Origin: Allopusillimonas sp008369125
GTDB lineage: Bacteria; Pseudomonadota; Gammaproteobacteria; Burkholderiales; Burkholderiaceae_B
Reading direction: 5' to 3'
DNA: 64,000 nucleotides
Assembly: GCF_008369125.1 (NCBI RefSeq)
Contig: NZ_VOAY01000004.1
Span: 462,574 to 526,573, forward strand
In this document: piece after piece, positions 52,871 through 62,073 of the stretch
Numbering within the stretch: the first letter of the stretch is position 1
Layout of the letters: every line of letters starts with the position of its first letter
Notes under the pieces: generated by a model
What the model was told of the DNA's origin: nothing
The model's input: only the letters and a program-made list of their open reading frames with translations
The model's database searches: none
Position numbers and translations under genes: made by a program

Positions 52871-54603
52871 CGGGGAGCCACCTCGTCAGGCCCGAGGGCC
52901 ACCAATGATTCGATAGGTGCATCGGGCTCCACGCCCATACGGCGCAGCACGCTAGACACGACCTGCGAAAACACCGGGGCCGCTACACGACCGCCGTAAT
53001 AGCCTTTGCCTTGGGGTTCATCAAGTGTGACCGCAACCACAATACGGGGGTTGGATACGGGCGCAAAGCCCACGAAAGAGCTGCGATAAAGCGATCGGCT
53101 GTACTTGCCGTTAACAATTTTGCGCGCTGTACCGCTTTTGCCAGCAACACGATAGCCTTGCACCTGAGCCAGCTTGGCACCCTCAGGCCCAGCCGCCGCT
53201 TCCAGCATGGCACGAATCTGGCCCGCGATTTCGGGACGATAGACCTGCACACTGGTTGGCTTGCCTTGACGCTTCAGTAATGTCAGCGAAACCATATCAC
53301 CGTTACGCGCAAACACGGTGTAAGCGTGCGCGATCTGGATCAGAGACACCGAAAGCCCGTAACCATAGGCCATGGTCGCGCGCTCAATGGGGCGCCAACG
53401 CTCCCAAGGCCGCAGACGGCCCGACGCGACGCCCGGAAAATTCGCTTGCGGCGGCCGCCCGAACCCCAACTCGGTGAATCTGGTCCACATTTCTTCGGAC
53501 GTGAGCTTCTCGGAGATCATGGTCATGCCGATGTTGCTCGACCGCCTCAAAATACCCGCTACGTTCAGCGTGCCATTACGGCTAACGTCACTGATGGTGG
53601 AACCTTGATAGCGGTATTGGCCATTACCGGTATTGAACAGGGTGGAGGTCGTAATACGTTTGATATCGAGTGCCAGCCCCGCCGTAAACGGCTTCATGAT
53701 CGAGCCAGGCTCAAATGTGTCGGTCAGGGCACGGTTACGCAACGCCGGGCCTTTGCGATCACCTCGATCATTGGGGTTATAGGTAGGCAGATTAACTAGG
53801 GCCAGGATCTCTCCGGTCTGAACATCAATGACAATGCCGGCACCAGCACGCGCATTGTGCTCTTTCAAGGCTTCTTTCAGCGCGGTGTATGTGTCGAACT
53901 GCATGCCCGCGTCAATCGACAACATAAGATCTTGACCGTTGACGGGCGGCACGATGGCCTGTACATCTTCCACGACCCGCCCTAGACGATCTTTGATGAC
54001 GCGGCGGGAACCTGGCCGCCCGGACAAGGCCTCATTGAAGGCAAGCTCAACCCCCTCTACGCCATTGTCATCAATATTGGTAAAGCCGATGACGTGAGCC
54101 GCAACCTCACCCTCTGGGTAAAAGCGACGCATTTCAGCCTGTTGGTGAAACCCAGGTACTTTCAGTGCGCCAATTTGCCCGGCGACATCCATGGAAACTT
54201 GTCGCTTGATATAAACAAAATTTTTCTCTTCGCCTGCGATACGACCTTTAATGTCTGCCAGCGACATGCCAAGTAGCGCACCCAGCTTGGCAATTTGCGC
54301 GTCAGATGCGTTGCGCGCATCTTCAGGTATAGCCCAAATCGCGCGAACAGGCACGCTGGAGCCCATAACAACTGTTCCGCTTCGATCAAATATTTTGCCA
54401 CGTGTTGCAGGCAACACCAGAGTGCGCTCGTAACGACGCTCGCCCTGCTGCTGCAGAAACTCATTGGAGAGCCCCTGCAAGTACAAAGCCTTGCCGGCCA
54501 GTGCGGCAAACCCCAATACCAGCAAAACCATCACCAGACGCGCCCGCCACAACGGCATTTGCTTGTTTAGTACGGGGCTGTCGTAAAACCTGACTCGCTT
54601 CAT
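52867..54603 (-). CDS. ftsI: Penicillin-binding protein FtsI (PBP3)
   Basis: Division-specific transpeptidase of 578 residues: membrane anchor at about 18-40, dimerisation domain, then the transpeptidase domain with SIMK (in FEPGSIMKPFT), SSN and KSGT motifs. Four-base overlaps with ftsL upstream and murEF downstream. Confidence 0.97.
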   Translation of the reverse strand: MKRVRFYDSPVLNKQMPLWRARLVMVLLVLGFAALAGKALYLQGLSNEFLQQQGERRYERTLVLPATRGKIFDRSGTVVMGSSVPVRAIWAIPEDARNASDAQIAKLGALLGMSLADIKGRIAGEEKNFVYIKRQVSMDVAGQIGALKVPGFHQQAEMRRFYPEGEVAAHVIGFTNIDDNGVEGVELAFNEALSGRPGSRRVIKDRLGRVVEDVQAIVPPVNGQDLMLSIDAGMQFDTYTALKEALKEHNARAGAGIVIDVQTGEILALVNLPTYNPNDRGDRKGPALRNRALTDTFEPGSIMKPFTAGLALDIKRITTSTLFNTGNGQYRYQGSTISDVSRNGTLNVAGILRRSSNIGMTMISEKLTSEEMWTRFTELGFGRPPQANFPGVASGRLRPWERWRPIERATMAYGYGLSVSLIQIAHAYTVFARNGDMVSLTLLKRQGKPTSVQVYRPEIAGQIRAMLEAAAGPEGAKLAQVQGYRVAGKSGTARKIVNGKYSRSLYRSSFVGFAPVSNPRIVVAVTLDEPQGKGYYGGRVAAPVFSQVVSSVLRRMGVEPDAPIESLVALGPDEVAPR

Positions 54604-54905
54604 GGGCGCCCCGCTTTGCCAGCACCTGGCGCAGAGAGTGGCTGCGGCCCCTCAACATACAGTGTGCGATCTGGCGTGGTGGGCACCATGCCGAGTTCCT
54701 CTCGGGCAGAGCGGTCGACACGCACATTGCGCTGAAGCTCAGCGCGCTCCAGCTGCAGACGCCGCCAGTCAGTATCCAGCTGGCGCGCCTTGTCTTCAAG
54801 CCGATCCAGCTTCACGAACAACTGGCGTGACTGAAAACGCGCTGTCACCAATGACAGCGCGGAAATGGTAAGCAAGGCCGCGAAAAGAAAACTTAGCCGG
54901 ATCAT
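54600..54905 (-). CDS. ftsL: Cell-division protein FtsL
   Basis: Small bitopic protein of 101 residues: one N-terminal membrane segment (LSFLFAALLTISALSLVTA) and a coiled coil (about 25-65) that pairs with FtsB. Weakly conserved; identified by size, topology and position between rsmH and ftsI. Confidence 0.92.
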   Translation of the reverse strand: MIRLSFLFAALLTISALSLVTARFQSRQLFVKLDRLEDKARQLDTDWRRLQLERAELQRNVRVDRSAREELGMVPTTPDRTLYVEGPQPLSAPGAGKAGRP

Positions 54906-56014
54906 GAGCCACGCCTCGTCGACTGCGTCGGCCGACCCGGTCGCCGTGCTCCGGCACCACGCTTGGCCCCCGTCGTTTTTTTGATCAACCCCGAAACCGG
55001 CACAAAAGAAACACCATCATCAGCCGGCAGAGGCGTGCTGGTGCGTTCGGCCACACGCAGTACGGCCGATCGCGCACGCACATTGCCAGATATTTCGACC
55101 GCATCAGGCAAAATGCGGCCCAGAGATTTCAGGATGGGCTGCGGCATATCTTTCTCGGGAATCGGCAGGCGAGCCTGTGCCGCGCCGGGCCTTGCGGCCG
55201 CGGCGATGCACTGCTTAACCATACGATCTTCAAGAGAATGAAAACTGATCACCGACAGACGCCCTCCCGGGGCCAATACCCTCAGAAGTGCCGCGAGGGC
55301 GTGCGCGAGTTCTTCGAGTTCCTGATTGAGGTAAATCCGTATAGCCTGAAAGGTACGAGTGGCCGGATGTTGACCCTTTTCGCGCGTACGGACGACACTG
55401 GCGACGAGCTCGGCGAGGTCGAGCGTTGTGCACAGCGGCCTGGATTCGCGGCGAGCAACAACCGCCTTTGCAATCTGGAAAGCAAACCGTTCTTCGCCAT
55501 AATGAGCTATGACCTCCTTTATTTCGTCAACGCTGGCCTCAGCCAGCCATTGCGCAGCGGTGATACCGCTGCTTGTATCCATCCTCATATCGAGAGGGCC
55601 TTCGCGCATAAACGAAAACCCTCTTCCGGCGTCATCAATCTGAGGCGAGGAAATCCCCAGATCCAGTAGCACGCCATCAACCTTTGTTATACCGAGCTCT
55701 TGCAGATGCTCGGCCATGCGGGCAAACCCGCCATGTACTACCGTTACCCTGCCATCTTCCTGCCTCAATGCCTCAGCGGCGGCAATGGCCTCAGGGTCTT
55801 TATCGAACACCACCAGTCGGGCTTGCGGTGACAGATGTGTAAGCAACAGACGGCTGTGCCCTCCGCGCCCAAACGTGGCGTCGACAAAAATGCCATCGAC
55901 GGGCGTAGCGCTTACAGCAACGTCGCCACGTTTTTTAGCTCGGTCGCCAAAATCCCGGTCAACGAGGGCGTTAACCGCAGGCTCCAACAGCACGGATCTA
56001 TGCACAAACGCCAT
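54902..56014 (-). CDS. rsmH: 16S rRNA m4C1402 methyltransferase RsmH (MraW)
   Basis: Methylates C1402 of 16S rRNA. From ATG 56014 (MAFVHRSVLLEPAV) it has 370 residues. SAM motif FVDATFGRGGHSRLLL, DGVLLDLGISSPQIDD and SFHSLEDRMVKQ are present. Compared with the roughly 315-residue E. coli protein, about 20 extra residues lie at 16-36 (FGDRAKKRGDVAVSATP) before the SAM motif, plus a basic Pro/Thr-rich C-terminal extension. It is seven bases after mraZ. Confidence 0.95.
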   Translation of the reverse strand: MAFVHRSVLLEPAVNALVDRDFGDRAKKRGDVAVSATPVDGIFVDATFGRGGHSRLLLTHLSPQARLVVFDKDPEAIAAAEALRQEDGRVTVVHGGFARMAEHLQELGITKVDGVLLDLGISSPQIDDAGRGFSFMREGPLDMRMDTSSGITAAQWLAEASVDEIKEVIAHYGEERFAFQIAKAVVARRESRPLCTTLDLAELVASVVRTREKGQHPATRTFQAIRIYLNQELEELAHALAALLRVLAPGGRLSVISFHSLEDRMVKQCIAAAARPGAAQARLPIPEKDMPQPILKSLGRILPDAVEISGNVRARSAVLRVAERTSTPLPADDGVSFVPVSGLIKKTTGAKRGAGARRPGRPTQSTRRGS

Positions 56015-56021
56015 ATCAGAT

Positions 56022-56450
56022 TCAGAACGAAAACTGCTCCAGGACATCAGGCATGCCTTTGGCAAGATCTTCTGCCTCGCGACGTGCCCACTCGGTGGCA
56101 TCCCATAATTCAAAATGGCTGCCCATACCCAAAAGCATGACTTCCCGCGTTAGCCCCACCGCATTACGCAACTCAGGCGCAATAAGAATGCGACCTGAAC
56201 CATCCATGTCAACGTCCTGCGCATTGCCCAGAAGCAAACGCTGTAACGGCCGCGCAGACATTGGAAAAGCGGCAATCTGCTCACGCTTTTTTTCCCACTC
56301 GGAACGGGGATAGACAAGCAAACATCCATCGGGGTGACGGGTGAGGGTGAGACGGCCTTCGACCTGAGAAACGAGCGCGTCACGATGCTTGGTCGGTATC
56401 GAGACCCGACCTTTCGCATCCAACGTTAGAGCGCTGCTTCCCTGGAACAA
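56022..56450 (-). CDS. mraZ: Transcriptional regulator MraZ
   Basis: DNA-binding regulator of the division and wall cluster, 142 residues with two SpoVT/AbrB-like units (LDAKGRVSIPTKHRD and LDMDGSGRILIAPELR-like, here VDMDGSGRILIAPELR). The start appears to be TTG at 56450, since homology begins at MFQGSSALTLDAKGR and no ATG is near; GGGGAAG supplies a ribosome site, which also lies in a MraZ-type box. Confidence 0.94.
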   Translation of the reverse strand: MFQGSSALTLDAKGRVSIPTKHRDALVSQVEGRLTLTRHPDGCLLVYPRSEWEKKREQIAAFPMSARPLQRLLLGNAQDVDMDGSGRILIAPELRNAVGLTREVMLLGMGSHFELWDATEWARREAEDLAKGMPDVLEQFSF

Positions 56451-56453
56451 GAT

Positions 56454-56520
56454 TCTTCCCCACTTTTTTGCACAAAATCCTACTTTTCCCCACTCTACGG
56501 GATGGAAAGCAACTGGTCAA
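56454..56520 (-). promoter_or_regulatory. mra promoter with four 10-bp MraZ-type boxes
   Basis: On the minus strand TTGACC (56520-56515) and TAGAGT (56497-56492) are 17 bases apart. Immediately downstream are four 10-bp units, GTGGGGAAAA, GTAGGATTTT, GTGCAAAAAA and GTGGGGAAGA (56493-56454). The outer two fit the TGGG-type boxes bound by MraZ, the middle two are degenerate. The last box doubles as the mraZ ribosome site. Autoregulation by MraZ is known in E. coli and inferred here. Confidence 0.78.
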
Positions 56521-56708
56521 GCGCAAAATCATGGATTTTCCAATTACAACAAGCACTTAGCGACCCTTCCTCAAAACGGGAAAGGGAAAATACGTAGATA
56601 AATCAAGAAATTGTGTCGTCAACTGAAAGTTGTTTATCAGAAGACAGCCCCATTTGGTGTCACGTCATTTGCAATTGCTGACATTTAGAAGGGGAAGGAG
56701 GAAGAAGA

Positions 56709-57123
56709 AGTGTGAGACAGGCCTATAGGCCGGATCCTGTACACCTGGCAAGCCAAGTGGGCAATCATTCATCTGGGCTCGACATTGCTGTCGAGCTCTA
56801 GCCATCTACCCGCATGCTCGGGCGGGCCGCCCTTTTGGCCCGAAGGCCAGCACATGCCTATTTGATGTTGCTCCGGGTAGAGGTTGCCGCGTTTCACCCG
56901 ATAACGCCATGGCCGTTACCAGCCATGCAGCACGGAAGTAGCCGTACTGGTGCAGGCTTGCGCCTGCCCTCGCCACCGACTCGTCTCTGTGGCCCTAGTC
57001 CTCGGCGGGTTACCACATTGCTGTGCCAACCCGCCGGACGGCTGTTAGCCGCTACCCTGCCCTGCGGAGTCCGGACCTTCCTCGACGCGCATGGCGCCGC
57101 GATTGCCCAACCTGCCTCACACT
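56709..57123 (-). ncRNA. rnpB: RNase P RNA, type A
   Basis: Catalytic RNA of RNase P, which trims tRNA 5' ends. Terminal stem P1 is a 13-bp pairing of AGTGTGAGGCAGG with CCTGTCTCACACT. The conserved block near the 5' end reads GAGGAAGGTCCGGACTCC and the distal one ACAGGATCCGGCCTATAG. CAGAGACGA, CCCGGAGCAACATCAAATAG and AGATGAATGATTGCC are further matches to bacterial type A RNA. Ends are uncertain by a few bases. About 415 nt. Confidence 0.95.
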
Positions 57124-57127
57124 ATCT

Positions 57128-57133
57128 ATTCTA
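57128..57133 (-). promoter_or_regulatory. Possible -10 box of rnpB
   Basis: TAGAAT on the minus strand lies four bases before the inferred 5' end of rnpB. No good -35 box is seen at the usual spacing, so the assignment is tentative. Confidence 0.4.
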
Positions 57134-57188
57134 ACCTGCGACAATAGCGATTATCGGAACACACTGGATTTTCAAGGCTTTTATTTAT

Positions 57189-58994
57189 ATGGCGGCAAAT
57201 ACCCTCATCACTCTCACTGATGTCCAGCTTGCATTTGGGCATCATCCACTCCTCAACCATGCCGACTTTGCAATTCAGCCAGGTGAACGTATAGGCCTGA
57301 TAGGGCGCAATGGCGCGGGCAAATCTTCCTTGCTCAAAATACTTGACGGCCGTGCCGACCCTGATGACGGAGAGGTCATGCGACTGGGCGGCCTCACCAC
57401 GTCCACCGTTGAACAAGAGCCCGAGCTCGACGACTCGCTCACTGTCTTCGAATACCTGTGTGGCGACATTACCGAAAGCGAAGACTGGCAGCGCCCGGCG
57501 CGGGTCAATTCGCTCATCGATCAACTCGAACTTGCGGCCGACGCTCCGATTGCAGGGCTCTCGGGCGGATCGCGCAAACGCGTTGCATTGGCTCACGCTC
57601 TGGCTGATGAGCCTGATCTACTGCTGCTTGATGAACCCACCAACCATCTTGACTTCATCGGCATTGCCTGGCTTGAGAACATGCTGCTCAATGCCCGATG
57701 CAGCGTAGTCATCATTACTCACGACCGACGTTTTCTCGACTCAGTCGCTACCCGTATTGTCGAACTCGACCGCGGCAAACTAATCAGCTTTCCGGGCAAC
57801 TTCACGCAATGGCAGGCACGCAAGGCAGAATGGCTCGAGGCAGAGCAGCAACAAAATGCCCGGTTCGACAAAGCACTGGCTCTGGAAGAAGTATGGATAC
57901 GCAAAGGCATTCAAGCCCGACGCACTCGCAACGAAGGCCGGGTGCGACGGCTTGAACAATTGCGCATTGAGCGTACATCACGACGCGAACGACAGGGCAA
58001 CGTAAACCTTGCCGTGGCTGAAGGTCAGCGCTCAGGAAAGCTGGTAGCCGAGTTGCACAACATATCGCATCGATATGGCGACAAAGTGCTGATCCGTGAT
58101 TTCTCCACGGCCATTCTACGCAAAGACCGCATTGGTCTGATCGGCCCCAACGGTTCAGGCAAAACCACCCTGCTCAAAATTATTCTGGGCAAGCTCGAGC
58201 CTACCGAAGGCCATGTAAAGATGGGCACCAACCTTACGGTGGGGTATTTCGACCAGATGCGCGCCCAGCTTGATGAAAGCGCCACGCTGGCAGACACCAT
58301 CAATCCAGGAAGCGAATGGATTGAAATCGGTGATCAGCGCAAGCATGTCATGAGCTATCTGGAAGATTTTCTATTCCCTCCAGCACGGGCACACTCGCCC
58401 GTCAGCAGTCTGTCGGGTGGCGAACGTGCGCGGCTGGTGCTCGCCCGCATGTTCGCCCGTCCAACCAACATACTCGTACTTGACGAGCCCACCAACGATC
58501 TCGATATCGAAACGCTAGAACTGCTTGAAGAGCTTCTGCAAGACTATGCCGGAACGGTGCTGCTGGTAAGTCATGACCGTACATTTCTGAACAACGTCGT
58601 CACGCAGACAATCGCATCGGAAGGCAATGGCCTCTGGGGCGAATACGTGGGAGGCTACGACGAATGGCTGGCACAACGCCCTGCGTCTCAAGAAGAGCCC
58701 GGTGCAAAGCTTCGCAAGAAAGAGTCTGCAGCAGCTGCCCGCAACGCCAAAGCCGTCAAGCCGCCCCGCATTACCCCCTGGGAGTTGCGTGAACTGAAGG
58801 GCATTCCTGACGCTATTGCCAAACTGGAAGCACAGCAAGCCGAGCTGGCTGGCAAGCTGGCCGACGGCAGCCTGTACCGCGATGCGCCTGACGAGGTCGA
58901 GCAAATCAACGCACAGGTGCACGATATAGAACAACAACTCCACACTCTGTTCGCACGCTGGGAAGCGCTGGAGGAAAAACAGAACGCGTCGTGA
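57189..58994 (+). CDS. uup: ABC-F ATPase, Uup-like
   Basis: Soluble protein of 601 residues with two ABC cassettes: Walker A GRNGAGKSS (about 38) and GPNGSGKTT (about 318); signatures LSGGSRKR and LSGGERAR; Walker B LLLLDEPTNHLD and ILVLDEPTNDLD. There are no membrane segments, and a C-terminal coiled-coil (about 545-600) is typical of Uup. ABC-F proteins act on ribosomes; Uup is linked to transposon excision and translation. It is divergent from rnpB. Confidence 0.9.
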   Translation: MAANTLITLTDVQLAFGHHPLLNHADFAIQPGERIGLIGRNGAGKSSLLKILDGRADPDDGEVMRLGGLTTSTVEQEPELDDSLTVFEYLCGDITESEDWQRPARVNSLIDQLELAADAPIAGLSGGSRKRVALAHALADEPDLLLLDEPTNHLDFIGIAWLENMLLNARCSVVIITHDRRFLDSVATRIVELDRGKLISFPGNFTQWQARKAEWLEAEQQQNARFDKALALEEVWIRKGIQARRTRNEGRVRRLEQLRIERTSRRERQGNVNLAVAEGQRSGKLVAELHNISHRYGDKVLIRDFSTAILRKDRIGLIGPNGSGKTTLLKIILGKLEPTEGHVKMGTNLTVGYFDQMRAQLDESATLADTINPGSEWIEIGDQRKHVMSYLEDFLFPPARAHSPVSSLSGGERARLVLARMFARPTNILVLDEPTNDLDIETLELLEELLQDYAGTVLLVSHDRTFLNNVVTQTIASEGNGLWGEYVGGYDEWLAQRPASQEEPGAKLRKKESAAAARNAKAVKPPRITPWELRELKGIPDAIAKLEAQQAELAGKLADGSLYRDAPDEVEQINAQVHDIEQQLHTLFARWEALEEKQNAS

Positions 58995-59052
58995 TGTGGC
59001 TGTTTGACCCGGGTCGGGTCGGCTCCACTCTCGTCTGGCCGGCCTGGTTTAG

Positions 59053-59122
59053 TCCGCCCGTCTTAGCTTGCCGGTCTTAACTTGCCCGCATTAGCCTGGC
59101 CGACCTAACTTGATCGGACTTG
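59053..59122. repeat. Degenerate 14-bp tandem repeat
   Basis: Five adjacent 14-base units resembling CTTGCCGGTCTTAA occupy 59053-59066, 59067-59080, 59081-59094, 59095-59108 and 59109-59122, in the 270-base gap between the convergent uup and pyrC genes. The rest of the gap is a less regular mix of similar words. Confidence 0.7.
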
Positions 59123-59264
59123 CTTGGTTGTCCCCAGTTAATCCCAGCTTAGACTTTGGCCTAGTGGGCCCTGGGGGGTTCAGGTTTGTGCGATTTTGGC
59201 TCGCCTGGTGCTCGCCCGCTGGACCCTGATCTGCTGAACCCCGAGCGGTTCAACTCTTCTTAAC

Positions 59265-60428
59265 TCAGCCCTGTTCTAAATCGGCCGAGGCTGGCATGGC
59301 GCGCCAGCCCAATGACTCACCCGCAGCCAACGGCACGACCGTGGTCTGCGCCATGGGCAGTTCGTCAGGGATGATGTATTCAGTACGGGCCAGCGTCAGC
59401 GTGCCCGTATTAACTGGCAGCCCGTAAAACGCAGGGCCATTGAGGCTGGCGAACGCCTCAAGCCGGTTAAGCCTGCCCACCGCATCAAATGCTGTCGCGT
59501 ACAGCTCCATGGCGTGCAGCGCCGTATAACAGCCTGCACAGCCGCAGGCAGCCTCTTTGAGGCCCTTGGGATGGGGGGCACTATCAGTACCCAGAAAGAA
59601 GCGCGGGCTGCCGCTGGTAGCCGCTTCGAGCAAGGCCACACGATGCTGCTCGCGTTTGAGTACTGGTAAGCAATACCAGTGAGGCCGCACGCCACCGAGA
59701 AACAGCGCGTTGCGGTTGTACAGCAGATGATGAGCAGTAATTGTGGCCGCCACAGGCCCCTGAGCCTCACTCACATAATCAACGCCCTGGCTCGTCGTTA
59801 AATGCTCAAACACCACTTTCAATTCAGGAAATGCCTTGCGCAGCGGAACCATAACCTTGTCAATGAACACCGCCTCGCGATCAAACAGATCAACCGCAGG
59901 GTCAGTGACCTCGCCATGAACCAACAGTGGCATGCCAGTGCGCTGCATGGCCTCGAGCGCAGCTGAGCATCGGCCCAGCAGATCGGTCACACCCGCATCA
60001 GAATTGGTTGTAGCACCCGCCGGATACAGCTTCACTCCGTGCACAAAACCCGACTCGCTGGCTAGAGTGATTTCATCCGGCGTCGTATTGTCAGTAAGGT
60101 AAAGCGTCATTAAAGGGGTGAATCCGCCAATAGGAACCTGGCCTCGCGAATTCTCACCCCAAGGAATACCCGCTTTGCCCAATGCCGCATGAATGCGATC
60201 ACGATATTGCTGCGCCTGCTGCACTGTAGTAACCGGCGGCCTCAGATTGGGCATGATGATGGCCCGGGCAAACTGACGCGCGGTATCAGCCACGACGGCC
60301 TCAAGTACTTCGCCATCACGCAAATGCAGATGCCAATCATCAGGACGGACAATCGTAAGCGTTTCAGCGGCTTCAAAAGTTGTGCCGGGGGTTACTTCCG
60401 ATACTTTACTGGGGCTTGTGCTGGACAT
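59265..60428 (-). CDS. pyrC: Dihydroorotase PyrC
   Basis: Zinc enzyme of pyrimidine synthesis that closes carbamoyl-aspartate to dihydroorotate. Metal motif HLHLRDGE, substrate region MPNLRPPVTT, the carbamylated lysine in VKLYPAGATTNSDAGV, VHGEV and GTDSAPHPK are intact. It has 387 residues, about 40 more than E. coli PyrC, partly from an N-terminal extension of about 25. The mRNA leader before ATG 60428 is very U-rich with no clear ribosome site. Confidence 0.95.
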   Translation of the reverse strand: MSSTSPSKVSEVTPGTTFEAAETLTIVRPDDWHLHLRDGEVLEAVVADTARQFARAIIMPNLRPPVTTVQQAQQYRDRIHAALGKAGIPWGENSRGQVPIGGFTPLMTLYLTDNTTPDEITLASESGFVHGVKLYPAGATTNSDAGVTDLLGRCSAALEAMQRTGMPLLVHGEVTDPAVDLFDREAVFIDKVMVPLRKAFPELKVVFEHLTTSQGVDYVSEAQGPVAATITAHHLLYNRNALFLGGVRPHWYCLPVLKREQHRVALLEAATSGSPRFFLGTDSAPHPKGLKEAACGCAGCYTALHAMELYATAFDAVGRLNRLEAFASLNGPAFYGLPVNTGTLTLARTEYIIPDELPMAQTTVVPLAAGESLGWRAMPASADLEQG

Positions 60429-60649
60429 GGATAAAAATAAAAAATAGAAAATGAGAAAAGAGGCTAGACATGCCTATTCAGATGCCGCCTGGCGTGCTGC
60501 ACACATACGGTGCACCACATCATTGCCGGCAAAATCAGCGTATGACACCCCACGACAAATAGTCGGCGAATAGAGCAACAACGGCAGCTAACGATTGGCT
60601 CGTTCAGTGCAGCCTTGTAAAGCAAACGGCAAGTATAGCCAGAGCTTGC

Positions 60650-61849
60650 TCAGTCTGCGATATTCAAAGGCATGCTGCGCTCGACAATTCGGCAAAACAT
60701 GGCACTTCCTGCAGGAATTACCGCATCATTGAAATCAAAAAAAGCACTGTGCAATACACACCCCGCTGCGGCCCCACCCTGTCCAAGTCTGAAATAAGCA
60801 CCCGGACGGTGTTGCAGCATAACGGAAAAGTCTTCCGACCCCATAGACGGTGTCAAATTATCGATAACCATTTCCGCGCCGAACAATTCCGTTGCTACAT
60901 CAGCGACAAACATAGCATGCTCAGGCGAATTAATGGTGGCGGGGAACAACCGGTGATACTTCATCTCAATCTTAGCCTTGAAGGCTGCGCCAATTCCGGC
61001 CACAACGTCTTCCATCCGCCGAATTATCTGCTCCTGAATCACTGAGCTAAATGTACGTACAGTGCCGACCATACGCGCGTCTTGCGGTATGACATTCATG
61101 GCCTGCAAGTTGCCGGCATTCAACGCGGCCACCGTAACAACGGCAGACTCTGGTGCGGGTACATTGCGCGACACAATCGTCTGCAGCGCGGTAATTAACT
61201 GCGCTGCAATAACAACCGGATCATTAGTCTGGTAAGGATGCGCACCGTGGCCACCTCGGCCTTCTATGTGTATTTCAAAATGATCTGCTGCGGCCATCAT
61301 CGGCCCAGGGTTGACACCAATTACTCCAGGAGCCAGACCCGGCCAGTTGTGCAATGCGTAAATAGCATCACAATGAAACCGGGTGAACAAACCATCTTCA
61401 ATCATAGCCGTCGCACCGCCTAGGCCTTCTTCCGCAGGCTGAAAGATCAGCACAACGCGACCATCAAAATTGCGTGTTTCGGCCAGATATCGCGCGGCGC
61501 CCAGAAGTATGGCGGTATGACCGTCATGCCCACAGGCATGCATAACCCCCAGGTTGGCCGAAGCATAAGCAGCGTGGCCCTGCTCCTGAATCGGCAGGGC
61601 ATCCATATCAGCGCGCAAACCTATGCTTTGACCGCTGGTGTTGCGCCGCCCCTCAAGCACACCCACAACACCGGTTTTGCCGACATTGCAATGCACCTGA
61701 TACCCCAGTGCAGTCAGCATACGGGCCACCATGGTTGACGTACGTACTTCCTGAAAGCCCAGCTCGGGGTTAGTGTGGATGTCCTGGCGAATAGCTGTCA
61801 GGTCATCATGGAACAGCCTGATGGCGCTGAATACGGATTGTGCCTGCAT
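60650..61849 (-). CDS. M20 family amidohydrolase, second copy
   Basis: Zinc amidohydrolase of 399 residues with RQDIHTNPELGFQE, LRADMDALPIQEQ, HACGHDGHTAILLGA, QPAEEGLGGATAMIEDG and SMGSEDFSVML. It is a paralogue of the protein at 30329-31531 and equally complete. AAAGGAGT lies about 11 bases before its ATG. Substrate unknown; hippurate or N-acyl amino acids are common for the family. Confidence 0.9.
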   Translation of the reverse strand: MQAQSVFSAIRLFHDDLTAIRQDIHTNPELGFQEVRTSTMVARMLTALGYQVHCNVGKTGVVGVLEGRRNTSGQSIGLRADMDALPIQEQGHAAYASANLGVMHACGHDGHTAILLGAARYLAETRNFDGRVVLIFQPAEEGLGGATAMIEDGLFTRFHCDAIYALHNWPGLAPGVIGVNPGPMMAAADHFEIHIEGRGGHGAHPYQTNDPVVIAAQLITALQTIVSRNVPAPESAVVTVAALNAGNLQAMNVIPQDARMVGTVRTFSSVIQEQIIRRMEDVVAGIGAAFKAKIEMKYHRLFPATINSPEHAMFVADVATELFGAEMVIDNLTPSMGSEDFSVMLQHRPGAYFRLGQGGAAAGCVLHSAFFDFNDAVIPAGSAMFCRIVERSMPLNIAD

Positions 61850-62073
61850 GCGACCCTTACTCCTTTCACTTTTTATGAAGCATCGCAGCCCGTGCGATAA
61901 CCGTATTCACACCATATCAAAACAATAACATAGGGCCCTAACATGCTGAAATCTGCCCCCACACGCTCGGCCCGGTTCAACTTCTTTGCATAATTTATTT
62001 GGCCTTTAGGGGAATCTCACGTTATGCTGCGAAAGAAACGCTTTTTCATCAACACAGTCAGGAGCCCTGTCTT

